A stretch of 64,000 nt of DNA from Gerris lacustris (GCA_951217055.1 OX578276.1:37658205-37722204); one strand, 5' to 3'. Shown: positions 1-11,951, counted from the first letter of the stretch. Notes: a model not told the origin generated them from the sequence alone. Program-made: numbers and translations.

Positions 1-1069
1 TAATCATTCGTTATAAAAATTCCATTTTGCTGCCTAGTTACATAAATAACTATTTATTTCCTTTTTCAATCACGACTTTACTTTCAGATTCAAGCTTATT
101 TCAGGTTCTTTAGCACTGACTGATGAACTACACGAACTACTGTCATAAAAGGATTTAAAATTCGTATCAGCGTCGGAATCAACGACGACACTTTCGTTAA
201 TTTGGATAGGAAAAATATGTAGTAACTTTTTGCAGTCACTTTGATCAAATGCAATTTGGTAAGGACTTAGCATTAAAGGAAACATTATAAACATTATCGT
301 ATTTGGAACTAGAAGCCGCGGAGTTCACAAAATGATACTTAACAGATTTTTCAACTTAAAACTGATTTTCCAGAGGAGTATCATGTTTTTTAAAAAGAGC
401 TTTATTGTTAGTGCTATGTATTAATATCAAGACATTGTCAATAGAGTCTCTTTTGAAGTTGACATTGTCGTTGAATTTGTAGAACCCTCGGCCTCTGCTA
501 AGTTCATTGCTAATTTTTTAGCAATGATTTTTCATAATGATTTTAGCTGAGCTGCTTGATTGGTTCAACACATAATTTTACAACTTAAAAAAGAACAACA
601 TTATTCATAACATTCTTGGGTATAGCACAGGAAATCTGTCTTAAACGCTAGCCCGTAACTAGAAATTTCGCGCCCCTGCCGGATGCAAATGCGTTTCTGA
701 CCTACTCGATCTCAAATAGTTTTAAATGAGTTTCAATTTGCTGAAACTCAGTTCATAGGACGCTACGCTAACAGAAATTGTTAAAAATATTCTTGAAGCT
801 ATTACAACTTCAGGGTAAGCACAAGGGTGGGCCGAAATTTTTTTTAAAATTTTATTTTTAAACTATAGCGTTAAAAAATAAACGAAAAACTTGCATCTAA
901 GATAGATAAGAGAAATGCAAACAAAAAAAAAAATTTGTTTTCATTTTGCGGTAGCGCATCGACCCTAAACTATGAGAAAATATACGATATTCATCATTTT
1001 TCTAATAAATAAAAATAAATCAATTTTTTTTTCAAACAAACATGATTTTCCCTTCCAAGTGTATTTTTG
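1..1069. other. AT-rich stretch, no recognised gene
   Basis: No family could be recognised here. A 74-codon minus-strand open frame (70-294) is rich in Ser and Asp and has no motif I know; it may be the tail of a transposon ORF because the next minus-strand frames (1070-1880) are transposon-like. There is a small hairpin near 728-751 with 8-bp arms TGAGTTTC/GAAACTCA. Confidence 0.3.
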
Positions 1070-1880
1070 TCAGCAACAATGTGTGGTCATATCATCAGTG
1101 ACGATACCAAAATCTTGGAATACACTTGAAGCGATAGCTGCGGTTGCTCTGTCTGATAATCCAAATTGATCACTAATCAGCGCAGTATTTTTCAATTTAA
1201 TGCGCATCTGCCATGGTGACTTAATTTCTTCGAAATCTTCATCATTGCCATCTTCAATCTCTTCAAACGAATCGCAAGCTACCTCTTTTGATAGGAGAGT
1301 ATGTTGTATCTGTATGTTTTGAGCAAGACGGCTGAGATAATAAATCAATAGTGGACTGAGTGTTATTTTATGTTCAACCAACTTTTTTTTCATGTCTTTG
1401 GGTAATTTTTTTGTGTTTTCTTTACGTCCAGAGTTCCAATTTTGCCTATGCTATGCTTTTTTTGTAAGTACAAGAATTTTAGTTCAATGATGGGTATCTT
1501 TTTCACAGTTACAGATAATAGACTCAGGACACTCACAAACTTCAGTGGCCTTTTGGCAATTGCAATCTTTAAAGTTATTTTGCACTTACATGCAGAGACA
1601 TCAAACAGTAACAAAGATTTTTTTTAAAAATCTTTTTGAACTTTTCTTTTTCCTTATCTCGCTTAAAGGACTTCATAAGATTACGATAACTGTCATGGTA
1701 TGCATTTATAACATTTCTGTTAGGCGTTACTGTAGGTATTGAGGCTTTATCAAATACAGATTTAACTTGTGGTGCTACAATATTCGAAACTTGAGAAAAA
1801 CTAACTGACCTGTTGTTATCAAAACGTAATTTTAAATTATTGCAAGCTAAAATCGATAAAACTGATATTAAAATTAACAA
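1070..1880 (-). pseudogene. Unclassified transposon-associated ORF, broken
   Basis: Reading the minus strand from 1880 down, three frames follow one another and look like one protein broken by stops or frameshifts. The first part has a basic stretch around NAYHDSYRNLMKSFKRD followed by a cysteine motif, FDVSACKC. The last part (1393-1070) is acidic and then carries SDRATAAIASSVFQDFG. From memory this combination recurs in uncharacterised, probably transposon-borne arthropod proteins; I cannot name the superfamily and no catalytic motif is visible. It lies just downstream of the gypsy relic on the same strand but shows no sign of belonging to it. Confidence 0.45.
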
Positions 1881-1900
1881 ATTGTCTTCAATGTTTTCTG

Positions 1901-2220
1901 TAGCTATTAGAATATCATCTTGAAAACTAGTATCTTGTTAGAATCAATTAAATCTCTAAAAATCGTATAAACATAACGAGCTAAAACTCACGGAGCATTA
2001 CACAAACCGATAGGGACTTTCAAATATTCATATTGTCCACAGTAAGTCACAAATGCTTAATAGCTAATAATATGAATATCATCTTAAAAAACTAGTATCT
2101 TGTTAGAATCAATTAAATCTCTAAAAATTGTATAAACATAACGAGCAAAAACTGACGGAGCATTACACAAACCGAAAGGGACTTTCAAATATTTATTTTG
2201 TCCACAGTAAGTCACAAATG
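1901..2220. repeat. 165-bp tandem duplication in gypsy RT
   Basis: The sequence of about 1901-2055 recurs at about 2060-2220, offset 165 bp, with roughly a dozen differences. Both copies encode (minus strand) the RT segment around PFGLCNAPS, so this is a local tandem duplication inside the relic, not a separate insertion. Confidence 0.85.
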
Positions 2221-3381
2221 AGGTATTGATTGAGTCTTGAGCCAGTGGAATTTGGTGAAAACCATGCTTCAAGTCTAGAGAAGTAAACATTTTCTTCCCC
2301 TTAAGCCTGTCAATGTGGTCGTCAATTAAAGGTAAGGGAAATCGATCTTTAACTGTTAACTTGTTTAACTGACGGAAATCTACACATAACCTAAAATTTC
2401 CACTTTTCTTCTTTACTAATAAAATGGGGCTACTATAGGGGAAGTTACTTGGGCATATAATGCCGTATTGCAGTAATTCATCTTTTTCATTTCATCTCTC
2501 TCATAAAAGGATATACGACGAGGGGAAAAATAAAAAGGGTATTCCGAAGTAAGAATTATTTTCATTTCGTACTTAATTTGTTCATAGTCAACTGGAATGT
2601 CATAGTTAAAATAATATTTCTTAAAATTGTCAAGTAATTCACTTTCCTTTCTCGGGGGAAGTTGAGGAGGAATACTTAAATTGATTTTTCTGTCGGCTCT
2701 AAAAATAATATCATTTGTTTCATTTGACACCTTAGAAATAGAAAAAGTAGGGTTGAAAGAACGTAGGGTTGAACTTTTTATTACTGACGTCCGGAAGTGA
2801 TAAAAAGTCGCGACCCAACAGACAACTGGCAAACATAGTTCCCTCAGGAACAATATAAAAATTTAATTCCTACTTAATACCTTCATTGACTGTAAAACTC
2901 AAGTGACCAGATCACTCAAATTTGCAGCAGTGAACCATTGAGACCTGTCATCTTCATCGACTCTACGCGGGGTTGAAGACTGATGTGTTGAACGAAATAC
3001 TCTTTTAGTAGAGAAACAGGGCTACCTGAATCTATTAAAGCTGTTACCGGTGAAGAATCAAAGGAATAAAAAGTGAGTTGACATGAATATTCGGGATTGG
3101 AGATTGGAGGAGGGCTTTCGATAAGATGTGCCGCTGCTTTCCTCTCATCCGAGTCCTTGATTGGGTCTTAAGTTGAGGGGAAGACTCCTTCTCTTTAACA
3201 GGGCATTGAGATGCTCTGTGTACGGGTGAACCACAACTGAAGCAAGAGCCTCTCTCCCACTTCAGCTTATCATATTCTTTGACAAGATGTTGGCTACTCA
3301 AACAATTGAAACATTTTTGCTCGACTTTTACCTTGGTTGAAACAAGAATGTGATTTCTTGTGTCAGCACTATTGTTGCCGA

Positions 3382-3430
3382 TTGCAAGGCCAGACGGAAC
3401 TGGAGTAGAGTGCAAGGCCAGACGGAACTA
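3382..3430. repeat. 29-bp tandem duplication in gypsy gag
   Basis: TGCAAGGCCAGACGGAACT occurs at 3382 and again 29 bp later at 3411, separated by a gagtagag-type segment. It is a small slippage or duplication event within the gag relic. Confidence 0.7.
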
Positions 3431-3993
3431 GAGTAGAGTGCCACCGTCAAGGCGTTTGTACGCTTTTATCGAATTTAACAGATAGTTAACATCTGTGTGT
3501 GCCTTCGATAGTAAATGAACAGAAAGACCTTTGGACCACAGCCCTTCTAAGACTTGCTCTTTGATCTCTAAAAATGTTAAATTTTTCTAAAGCCATACTT
3601 TTTCTAAAAAAAAGAAAAAACAATATCGATGGTTGGTGTTGCGCCAAAAGGGCCAATCTGAAAAATATCAAAAGGGCCAATGTGATCTTTGGCTCTCAAG
3701 GTCACAAATACAAAACGGCCAATCTTCTTATATTTTGGGGCCAATCTACACTTACCTACATAATGTGTAGGGTCTATCTGCATTTAATGTATAAACTAGT
3801 CTTTAATTAACTAGAAATATCGAATATGCTTTTTTAAACTGGGACTTGTTGTTATGAGTAGGTTTCATTTTATGAGGTTAGATTATTATTTTTATTATAT
3901 ATTATTTCGTAGTGGAAGGCCTGAACCAAAACTTTACTAATTAACTAACTAATAATATTATTTTGTGAAGTTTTCAGTATATTTTTTTTCTCA

Positions 3994-6519
3994 ATGATTA
4001 GAAAAGAAGAAAATATCATTTTAAATAATGTTAAAAGTAGTAGCAGGGGAAAAATGATGGTGTTAAAAGCACTAGAACAACAAAATTATGGTAAGTCAAA
4101 AATTTTATTTTGTTCAATTATTTCTGCTATTATTATTAGAACTTATCTTTAAATTCTTGTTTATAATCTTAACTTATAATTTATCTTTGAAATTGATGTA
4201 ATCACAACTGGATTTAAATATTTACAAACGTTAAATTGTTTTCCAAAACCAATATAATATTATAACAGAACAACTATTTTTATTTAGAGTTGTTGATTAT
4301 GATAAACGTACTGTAATGAATATTCAGTATTTTCATTTTTATTTCTACTATTAATCTTAAACTTAACTTGATGTTTCAGTTGATTCAAGTGCCCTATTCA
4401 ATGAGCACGGACCTAGTGATATTATTATTGATAACCAAGTACCTGGTGATGTCGTAAGTATGCTTAGTGATGAAGAGGTACCTGCTATTGAAATTGTTTT
4501 CGAATTAAGTGATGTAGAAGATTTAACTGACAGTGCCAACTTTGTATCTATTAATGAAGAGACGTCTACTGATGAAAATGGGACCCTTGACATTACTGAA
4601 GGTGAGTTTTACTGATAAGTATTTTAATACTTCTTACTTTTTTTGTTTAATGGTAATTACGTAAAATGTAAAATATTTCAAGCTCTTCACCTAGTGATTT
4701 TATTGTTACTGTTACAGAGAATATAGAGAGAGTCGGATCTGGAGCACAGAGACAAAATTCTTTCGTCCAAAAGAAAGTAGCTAGAAAATTGTTTCGAGAA
4801 ATAGGGCAGGAATACATAAATACAAAGGGCTCAGTGGTCCCGGCTAAACAGGTAAGGACAGGATGTACGGACAAATGTAAGAAGAAATGTAATATAAAAT
4901 TCACCCGTGAAGAAAGACAAAAAATTCACTTAGAATACTGGGCCTTACCTACCATACAAAAAAAAGAATTTCTATTGAGATGCATACAAAAAATAGATAC
5001 ATTTAGAGTGACAGTGCCTGGAAATAGTAGAAGACAATACACTCGCATTTATACACTACCTCTTGAAAATTCTTCAACTCAGTTTGAAGTAGTCAGTAAG
5101 TCATTTTTTTTGTCTACGTTAGATATAGGTGCAAAAATGCTTAGATATACAGAAGGTAAAAGGACTAATGTTCTTAATAGTGCTGCAAATGACAAAAGGG
5201 GAGCCTTTCCCCCAAAAAATAAGACTCCCCCAAGAATGTTAAAAAATGTTAGGGATTTTATTGAACAACTGCCAGCAATATGCTCCCATTATTGCCGAAA
5301 TAGTTCGTCGAAGAAGTATTTGCCAGAGGAATACGGCACAATTACTAATGTCTACAGGCTATACTCTTCTTATTGTAAGGAAAAAGGATTAAAAGAAGTT
5401 TCGGATTTTGTTTTTAAAAAAATCTTTAATTCAGAATATAACATCGGCATTCACCGACCTAAAAAAGATAAATGTTCGTTATGTGTTGGTTTTAGAAGCT
5501 CATCAAACAATTCGGAGCACACAGAGGCCAGATAAGCATCTAAAAGAAAAGGATGCTGTCTTGGAGCGCTATAAAGCTGATCAACTAAGAGCTGCCCAAG
5601 ACAAGTCTTTTATAACTTGCTCTTTCGACCTTCAAAAAGTGTTAAGCACACCCCATGGAAAAAGTGTCCTATTTTTTTACTCAAGGAAGTACGCGATGTT
5701 CAATCTTACTTTTTATGAGAGTGGAACACAAAATGCCTTTTGCTACATGTGGGGAGAGACCGATGGTAAAAGAGGCTCCAATGAGATATGTACAGTTATG
5801 TGGAAATATCTCCATGATTTAGACTATAGGGGAGGCGTTAAAGAAGTTGCCCTTTACTGTGATAATTGTGCAGGGCAACAAAAGAATTTTTCCATGGTTA
5901 CTTTGTTGCACAAATTTGTACAACAATCGACTTCTATAAAAAAAAAATATCGCTTAACTTTTTACTTGCTGGTCACTCAATGATGACTGTTGATTCAGTT
6001 CACGCAGTCATCGAGCGAGCAGTAAGAAACAAGACGGTTTATGCACCCAGCGAATGGAGGACGATAATATCAAACGCCAGATTTAACCCATTCCCTTATA
6101 TCGTGTATTACTTAAAAAGGGAAGAATGGCGTAACTGGAAGTCATTTTCGGAAAAAATGAAATTGACAGTCAAGGAAGGCAAAAAGGAAATACCAATAAA
6201 AATATCTCAAATACAAAGATTAGTTTTTACAGCAGGGCTTGACACTTGTGAGACATTTGTAAGCGCCACAGAAGTTACTCCTCAAATGTTCACATTTGAG
6301 GGCCGTTCAAGGAGGCTACGAGGGGTGGCTGTTGATGAGCCTCCACCTCTATATCTTACTGACTTGCAAGTGTCAGAGGCAAAATATAAAGATTTAATAA
6401 ATTTATGTTCTAAGGGAGCAATCCCAGAATATTTTCATCACGAATATTATACACTTCCTCATTCTACTGTTGCCCGAGATGAGTTGGTGGAAACTGATGA
6501 GGAGGATATTATTGGATAG
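3994..6519 (+). pseudogene. Three-exon transposase-like gene (DUF7869-like), two frameshifts
   Basis: Exon 1 is 3994-4090 (ATG at 3994, donor gtaagt), exon 2 is 4380-4601 (acceptor tttcag, donor gtgagt), exon 3 runs from 4718 to the TAG at 6519. Both introns are phase 1 and join open frames. Exon 2 is acidic; exon 3 starts with a cysteine cluster (TGCTDKCKKKC) typical of zinc binding, then a second one (KDKCSLCVGF), then YCDNCAGQQKNFS, FLLAGHSMMTVDSVHA and a C-terminal region with SNARFNPFPY. The YCDNCAGQ and GHSMMTVDSVH blocks are hallmarks of a widespread arthropod transposon-borne family (DUF7869 from memory), probably an RNase H-like transposase. Frame shifts occur near 5525-5535 and in the A-run at about 5937-5947; otherwise it is full length, about 690 codons. 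Either it is recently inactivated or the shifts are sequencing errors. Confidence 0.75.
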
Positions 6520-7300
6520 TCATATTTTTTTTTATTTTTTTTAATCTTTTTTCCTTTAATCTTTTTTCCTTTTTAGTTCATCTTTTTTCATTTAGTTCAT
6601 AAGCACGGGTGTGCTTCGCTACGGGGTGTTTTATTTTCAATTTAATGGATTTATATACTACTATCAAGAAACATTTAAATTATTTTACAAAGCGAGAATA
6701 TCTAGATTCTATCAATCCCCCTTATTTCTATACCCCCTCCCCTTTGATAAGATAATTTGCTAATATCCCAAATTAGTAATTCATTCCGACTAAATTTTTA
6801 AAAAGGAAAAGCAGTGGTATTTACCTTCTGTACTCCCCCCCCCCCCCGTGTCATTTTACATCCCTTGGTTGAAATTGGAATTATCTTTTATTAATATACA
6901 TGCTTACATCAAAAATAAGAGCTCTTTCTCAAGTATTAACTTCCTTGAAGATCGGTCTGGGCTCAATTCCCCTTCTTTTCTTACTCTGTCCTTATGTTCT
7001 TCTTAGGGATAAAATTTTAGAAAATCTCTATTAGCAGATATCAATATAATTTAGAAATTATTATACTACGTATACACTCGTAGATTTTATTTTAGAATTT
7101 TAAAGAAGTTGTCATGATTAAGTTAGTAAAGGCTTAGGCACGGTAAGGCGTGATTTATTAATTATTGCCTTAATATCTAAAAATAAATCAAAATATTTTT
7201 TGACAGTGATTGAAAAGTAATTTCTTTAACAGTTCTTCCTACAGAAATTTCCACAAAACATAAAATATGGTCAGTAGTTTCTTCTGCAATTTTGGTTAAA
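6520..7300. other. Non-coding interior of the TIR transposon
   Basis: No gene is visible. After the stop codon there is a short repeated pyrimidine run (attcttttttcctttaatc, twice), a GC-richer blip near 6600-6630, and a 12-bp C run near 6838. The 3' part of the element begins here. Confidence 0.4.
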
Positions 7301-7319
7301 TACATTTTTTATGAAAAAT

Positions 7320-8250
7320 GTTCTCTTAAAGAGCCTTTCAACGATATGCATCATAAAGGGTACCTATCAATTACTTTTTGACCTTTGTACCCCGTACTCC
7401 TATGTTCCAACATTTTAACTTTATAATCTCATGTAAGCAGTACGCTCATAGACACTTTATTTATATAAGATAAAAGACACTCATAGACACTCTTCATTTA
7501 TAATATAAGATGTAGTTATACATATTTTTCCATTTTACCCCCTCCTAAATGAATATATGACAAAACTGTACATAACAACAATTACTGTACTTTTAAAGAG
7601 CTTTTCAACGATATGCATCATTAAAAGTATTCATTACTTTGACATTTGTACCCCGTACCCCTGGGTACAAAAATACAAATTTCGCAAAATCCTTTCTTAG
7701 TGGATGCCTATGATATGAACCGAGTATATCCTCAAAATTTCAAGTCTCTCGGTTAAGCAGATTTTGCTGTGCGTTGATTCTATGTCAGTCAGTCAGTCAA
7801 TCAGGACATTGCCACTTATATTATAGATTTAATAAACAAATATAAAACAACAACTAAATCGTAGGAACCGCTGTATAAACCGTTTTTTTTTATTTTACCC
7901 CCCTCAAAACTAAAAATAACACAAAATAGAATATAACAAAAATTAATCTACTATGCAAGAGCTTTTATACGATATACATCATATTATAAAAGATAAACTT
8001 TAACATTTGTACCCCCGTACTCTGAGGTACCAAAGTAAAATTTTTAAAAAACAAACAATTCAAAGGGGCATTCATTTAACTAATAAATACATATAAATAA
8101 AAAACTTAATATCAAAAAAGGATTTAAACCCTTTAACCTACAACAAAATTATAAATCGGTACAAAAGTATACGTACAAAATTTTTAAAAAATCAACAAAT
8201 AAAATAGCTTTAATGTACATATTAAGGCCTTTAAAATGATATACGACACA
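7320..8250. repeat. Diverged tandem repeat, 3-4 units
   Basis: A block reading roughly AGAGCNTTTCAACGATATGC followed about 40 bp later by TTTGTACCCCGTAC occurs at about 7327-7400, 7592-7670 and 7966-8035, with a weaker copy at about 8222-8250. Spacing is roughly 265-375 bp. The units are diverged, so this is an old internal amplification within the transposon. Confidence 0.7.
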
Positions 8251-8815
8251 ATATTAAAAACAAAAAAAAGTGGTCACGTGACACGGCGCACGGGAAAAAG
8301 TTTACTCTCATGTTCTCAGGAAGTAAGATGAACTAATGAAATAAAATATACTCAATTTAAAGAGCATTAGTGTGAGATTCGATCGCCGCAATCAGAAATA
8401 AAATCGGCCAACTATTATAGAAAATATGGTCATTCAAAGACAAAAATAAAACCAAAAAATAACAAAATTATCACCATCTAGGGTACAACCAACGATGATA
8501 CGACAAAAACTCATAGGACTAAAGTTGTAGATCTTTTAAAACAGTCACCACTTGTGCTATCCATTTTCTAATACGACTTACCGTTTAGCCGCAATAAGCC
8601 CCCAAACCAGCTTGAAAATCAAGTCACCCATTTTTATTTTTTTAAGGGTGGAAGGAGGGGGAAAAGTGAACTTTGTATAATTATTTTGGTCTACAATATG
8701 GACGTTGCGCGTCGAATGGCGCAAACCACAAGTCTCTAGATCTTCTGGAAGTGGGTAAACATTAATGTCAGTCAGTGAGTCAGTTAGCCATGCGGCTTTA
8801 TAATATAAGACATAT
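7735..8815. repeat. Two related repeat tails with (GTCA)n and TATA-rich end
   Basis: The segments 7735-7830 and 8730-8815 both run from a 'caagtctct' block through a short GTCAGTCAGT microsatellite to a TTATAATATAAGA-like end. This looks like two copies of the same repeat 3' end, about 990 bp apart in the same orientation. I could not assign them to a family. Confidence 0.45.
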
Positions 8816-9019
8816 TAATTTAGCACGATTTAAAGTGCGCAGAAGGTTGAAATTAGGCAGGTGCAATCTGCAGGCTACTTTCGACAAACCATAAAAATTT
8901 CATAAAAGTCAGATGATTACTCTTAAAGATATGGCTGTACATAAATGTATGTTTGTGAGCATGTGGATGACAAACAAATAAGCGCTGAAGGTTGAAACTT
9001 ATATGGAACCAACAATGGG

Positions 9020-9185
9020 CTAATTATGACCTACCATCCAAATTTCATTAAAATTGGACGTGTAGTTTTTAAGATATGGTGGTTCGCAAAAATTGAACGA
9101 CAGACCTACAGACAGACACGGAACCAAAAATGTTCCCTGATGTCTGAAACGGATTTCTGTCTTGGAATTTTTGAAATCGGAGACC
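9020..9185 (+). repeat. Dispersed repeat shared with 41410-41650 (opposite strand)
   Basis: The stretch around 9115-9170 matches the reverse complement of about 41425-41485 over roughly 50 nearly identical bases, and weaker similarity extends upstream (CCAAATTTCATTAAAATTGG). A 70-codon frame overlaps it but has no recognisable domain, so I treat it as repeat, not gene. Confidence 0.65.
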
Positions 9186-9383
9186 TAAAATTATTTCGTT
9201 CTTCAGAACGATCACATAGCTTCCGTTACCTTCGGTAAGGTCGGAAGCAAAATATAAACATAGGTTTTTAATTTATTTAATTAGTTATACAGACTTCTAA
9301 GATTTAAAAATTAGTCTAGAAAAGCAGATTAGCCCTTTTGGCCCAACACCATCGATATATAAACAATAATGAACATATACTGA

Positions 9384-9866
9384 ACATTTTTTGTGTTCAG
9401 CAAAAGTGTGTGCTGTTTAAATTATAAAAAAAGTTAATAAGAAGCCATATTTTTAGACTAGATTTGGATTCTATGGCTAAAAAAAAAGAATTTTTTACTC
9501 TTTTGGAAATTTTTCGCTCCGAGCATTAGTTTGCCATCTGGAGAGGACTGACCTGCTAAAATTAAAACTTTAAGTCCATTTTCCAGCTAAACTAATGGAT
9601 TTAGGGGAAAAAAATTTACAATAAATTTTTTTTTATTTTTTGCCGTAAAATCCAAATCCATTCTTAAAAACATGCATTTTTGGTAATTTTTTCACTTTTT
9701 GAATCTTACTGAACACTCTTTAGGCAAGAAACAGTTACAAATAAGGTATGCATTTTAGACTGGATTTTGATGGCATGGAATAATTTGGAAAAATATGGCT
9801 TCCTATTCACTTTTTTTTATTATGTAAACTGCACACACTTTTGCTCAACACAGAAAATGTTCTGCA
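9384..9866. mobile_element. Foldback MITE with about 75-bp inverted repeats
   Basis: The left arm (about 9384-9460, through GTGTTCAGCAAAAGTGTGTG and AAGAAGCCATATTTTT) is repeated in inverted orientation at about 9790-9866. The arms are about 75 bp with roughly 85-90% match and the spacer is about 330 bp of AT-rich DNA with no coding sequence. It is a non-autonomous element; no target duplication could be fixed. Confidence 0.7.
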
Positions 9867-10139
9867 TTTTTTCTGGACGCGCATTTAAAGCCATTATCAA
9901 ACCCTGAAAACCGCATATTTTTATCAATCATGGTTCCGGAGATATTTCGCTGTTCCATATTGGCTGGGACACCCGGTATTCACTATGGATATAGAAAAAT
10001 TTATCACGCAAATTTATAACAAAACCCCACTATGTATGAGGAATAATTTGTATCATTCCCGCGTGATATTCTGCGGGAACTGTGTGGAAAAGTTGCTGAG
10101 GAAGTTTTGTTGATCGAGCAATATACACATCTCGGTATG

Positions 10140-10279
10140 GCGCACAGAGATGTGAAGTGATAGTCGCGTGATGTCGCTTACAGTGGACGACCCCTGTCGC
10201 GCATAGTCGCCTGATTCAAGTCGCCAGTAGTCGCCTGGTCGCTCAGTCGCCCGTAGGCGCTTCCAGTGGACGACCGGCC
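10140..10279. mobile_element. Harbinger-type terminus, TTA-flanked, one end only
   Basis: Read on the minus strand from 10279, the sequence begins GGCCGGTCGTCCACTGG and is rich in GCGAC repeats. It is followed on the plus strand by TTA, the usual PIF/Harbinger target. A near-copy, cagtggacgaccc, lies at about 10179, so two terminal motifs sit 85 bp apart. The opposite end is not visible to the left, so this is a truncated element. The 116-codon minus frame over it (10053-10403) is a by-product of the GCGAC repeats. Confidence 0.5.
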
Positions 10280-10539
10280 TTAAATCGTGACTCAGACAAT
10301 CACAAACACACATCCAGCTAAAAACCGCGAGATTGGTCTTAAAAACACCCACTACGAATAATTCCGTTAAAACCTTGATTTCGGATTTTTTGGATGAGAA
10401 CAATATTTTTCCTTTAAAAATAAGGAAAAAGATAGGAAAGACAAAAGTAGAAGCAATCTAATTTTCGCAGAATTAATTTCGTTCGAAGGTAATTGTTTTA
10501 GTCAGCAATGTGTCTTAAATGTGGCCGCTAGGCCTTAAA

Positions 10540-10575
10540 TGTGTTAACAAATAATGTTAACACATTTGAAACCAG
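10540..10575. repeat. Small perfect hairpin
   Basis: AAATGTGTTAAC and GTTAACACATTT flank a 7-base loop: 12-bp arms with no mismatch. It is preceded by another copy of ttaaatgtg, so it may be a minor local duplication-inversion. No function is evident. Confidence 0.55.
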
Positions 10576-10697
10576 TTTTTTTCTAAAATATAATTCAAAT
10601 TTAATTGATACTTCTGTAATTATCCATGTCAATTATTACCTTTTTAAATGTAATTGTATTTTGTAATTAAATACAATTTTTCAACGTAATTAATTAT

Positions 10698-11237
10698 AAA
10701 AAAATCATTTTTTCCGTGGTAGGCTGTGAAATAGTAACTTTAGAGCCTAAAAAATATAGCTAAAATCCATTTTTTCATTACGTGGACTTACAAAATCTTT
10801 TCATTACTCCTAGCTGTAAAGAAAAAATCTTTTAGTTCCTAGGAACTAAAAGATTTTTTCTTTACAGCGGGTAGTTGTCAAAACTTCCGTTAGTATCGCT
10901 GCAGTCTTTGTAGAAATGCTTCTAGTACGATTAAAATCCGCTAGATGTCAATGCGTTTTGTTTATCTTTTCTTATAGTGTAACCTCTTTTTAAGGTTTCT
11001 TTTTTTAAGTCTTAAGTATGTACTAATATTTGTTATTATTATATATTGATTAGTGATTAATATTTAATGTTTTTTCATTGTCTGCTACCTCGGAAAAAAT
11101 AGCATATGCTACGCGACTGTGAAGTGTTTTTTCTTTACCTTGGCAATATTTACTGTCTCGCTTCGCTCGACAGTAAATGTAATTGCCGCGGTAAAGAAAA
11201 AACTCACTTCACAGCCTAGTAACATAATATACTATTA
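10698..11237. mobile_element. Two-hairpin MITE, copy 1
   Basis: This 540-bp unit is nearly identical to 24626-25164 with the same length and only scattered substitutions. Its ends carry an 11-bp inverted motif TAGGCTGTGAA. Inside is a perfect 54-bp palindrome (10814-10867) and, near the right end (about 11120-11216), a second long hairpin whose apex contains TCGCTTCGCTCGA. Both stems share TTTTTTCTTTAC. No coding sequence. The high identity of the two copies suggests recent mobility. The class is unknown. Confidence 0.8.
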
Positions 11238-11292
11238 ACTGCCCAGCCGCCCTGTGTACTTGTAAATATTGTTTTTAACTGATTATCATTAA

Positions 11293-11764
11293 CCCTCGGG
11301 AATGCGCGGTCCTGTGAGGCCTAAATTTGAGATATAAATGTGAAATTGAGATAGATGTGGGTGCGATTGGAAGCTGGGAATTTTTCTAGCTACATTTCTT
11401 GCTTTTATCAAAAGAATCAGTCACTGTTTGACATCGTACGTGATTATACTTCAATTCTGTGCCCATATTGTCTGACAGGGGACCCGCGAAATTTATATGG
11501 CACCTCAATTTAAAAATAAAATAATAAAAATATGCAGAAAAAATTTAAAATTATAATTGAGACTGACTAATTTTGTGCTTATAAACTGTGAGACTAAACA
11601 ACGCTATTTTATAAATTAAAAAAATAATAAAACAATAAAACCAATTTAAATAATATGTTTTAAAATATTTTGCTAAAATGATTTCATGTTTATATTTATT
11701 TTACTTGTTATGTGGGCATTTAAAAAAGATTAAGTCCTATCAGGGGTCCGCACGTACCCGAGGG
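11293..11764. mobile_element. piggyBac-type MITE with TTAA target duplication
   Basis: TTAA at 11289-11292 and 11765-11768 flank a 472-bp unit whose ends are inverted copies, CCCTCGGGaAtGcGCGG on the left and its reverse complement with three changes on the right. TTAA targets with CCC-starting ends are diagnostic of the piggyBac superfamily. No ORF, so it is non-autonomous. Confidence 0.8.
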
Positions 11765-11951
11765 TTAATCATCCTTTAGTTAAATAGAATAAAAAAAGAG
11801 GGATGATGGCTTGGAGATGGTTTAAATCCAAAAATACCTAACATCATTATAATCTGAAAGTGATTATGCTTGGTAGTATCTCTTTTCCTATGCAAATCAG
11901 ACAAAATGCTTTAAATTTAATAATTTATTTATTTTTTTAATTCTTTTTTAG

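Larger units (their letters stand above)
1895..3586 (-). pseudogene. Ty3/gypsy retrotransposon gag-pol relic
   Basis: Order on the minus strand: a gag segment (about 3586-3440, several frames); a nucleocapsid region (3415-3130) with zinc knuckles, the second intact as CFSCGSPVHRASQC and the first missing its last cysteine; an aspartic protease active site IDSGSPVSLL near 3030-3060; a linker (2853-2416); and reverse transcriptase blocks including FRLCVDFRQLNKL (about 2390-2340) and FTSLDLKHGFHQIPLAQDS followed by PFGLCNAP (2290-2084). Ty3/gypsy RTs carry exactly these blocks. Frames are split by shifts and stops. The catalytic YxDD block, RNase H, integrase and LTRs are absent. The 5' side is cut near 3600, close to the TIR transposon that starts at 3634. 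Confidence 0.85.
3634..9351 (+). mobile_element. TIR DNA transposon carrying a transposase-like gene
   Basis: A 27-bp terminal inverted repeat, TGGTGTTGcGCCAAAAGGGC then cAATCTG (3634-3660), reappears inverted at 9325-9351 with two mismatches. Outside each TIR is ATATCGATGG, so the repeat may be slightly longer, with a 4-bp insertion on the left. The left end also carries four GGCCAAT motifs (3651, 3675, 3717, 3739), plausible transposase-binding subterminal repeats. The spliced gene at 3994-6519 lies inside. At about 5.7 kb the unit is long, mostly because 2.7 kb of non-coding repeats follow the gene. I could not define a target duplication. The superfamily is not certain; the protein resembles those catalogued with domain DUF7869. 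Confidence 0.65.

Noticed and set aside
10053..10403. 116-codon minus-strand frame
   Set aside because: It spans a Harbinger terminus rich in GCGAC; the open frame follows from low stop frequency in that repeat.
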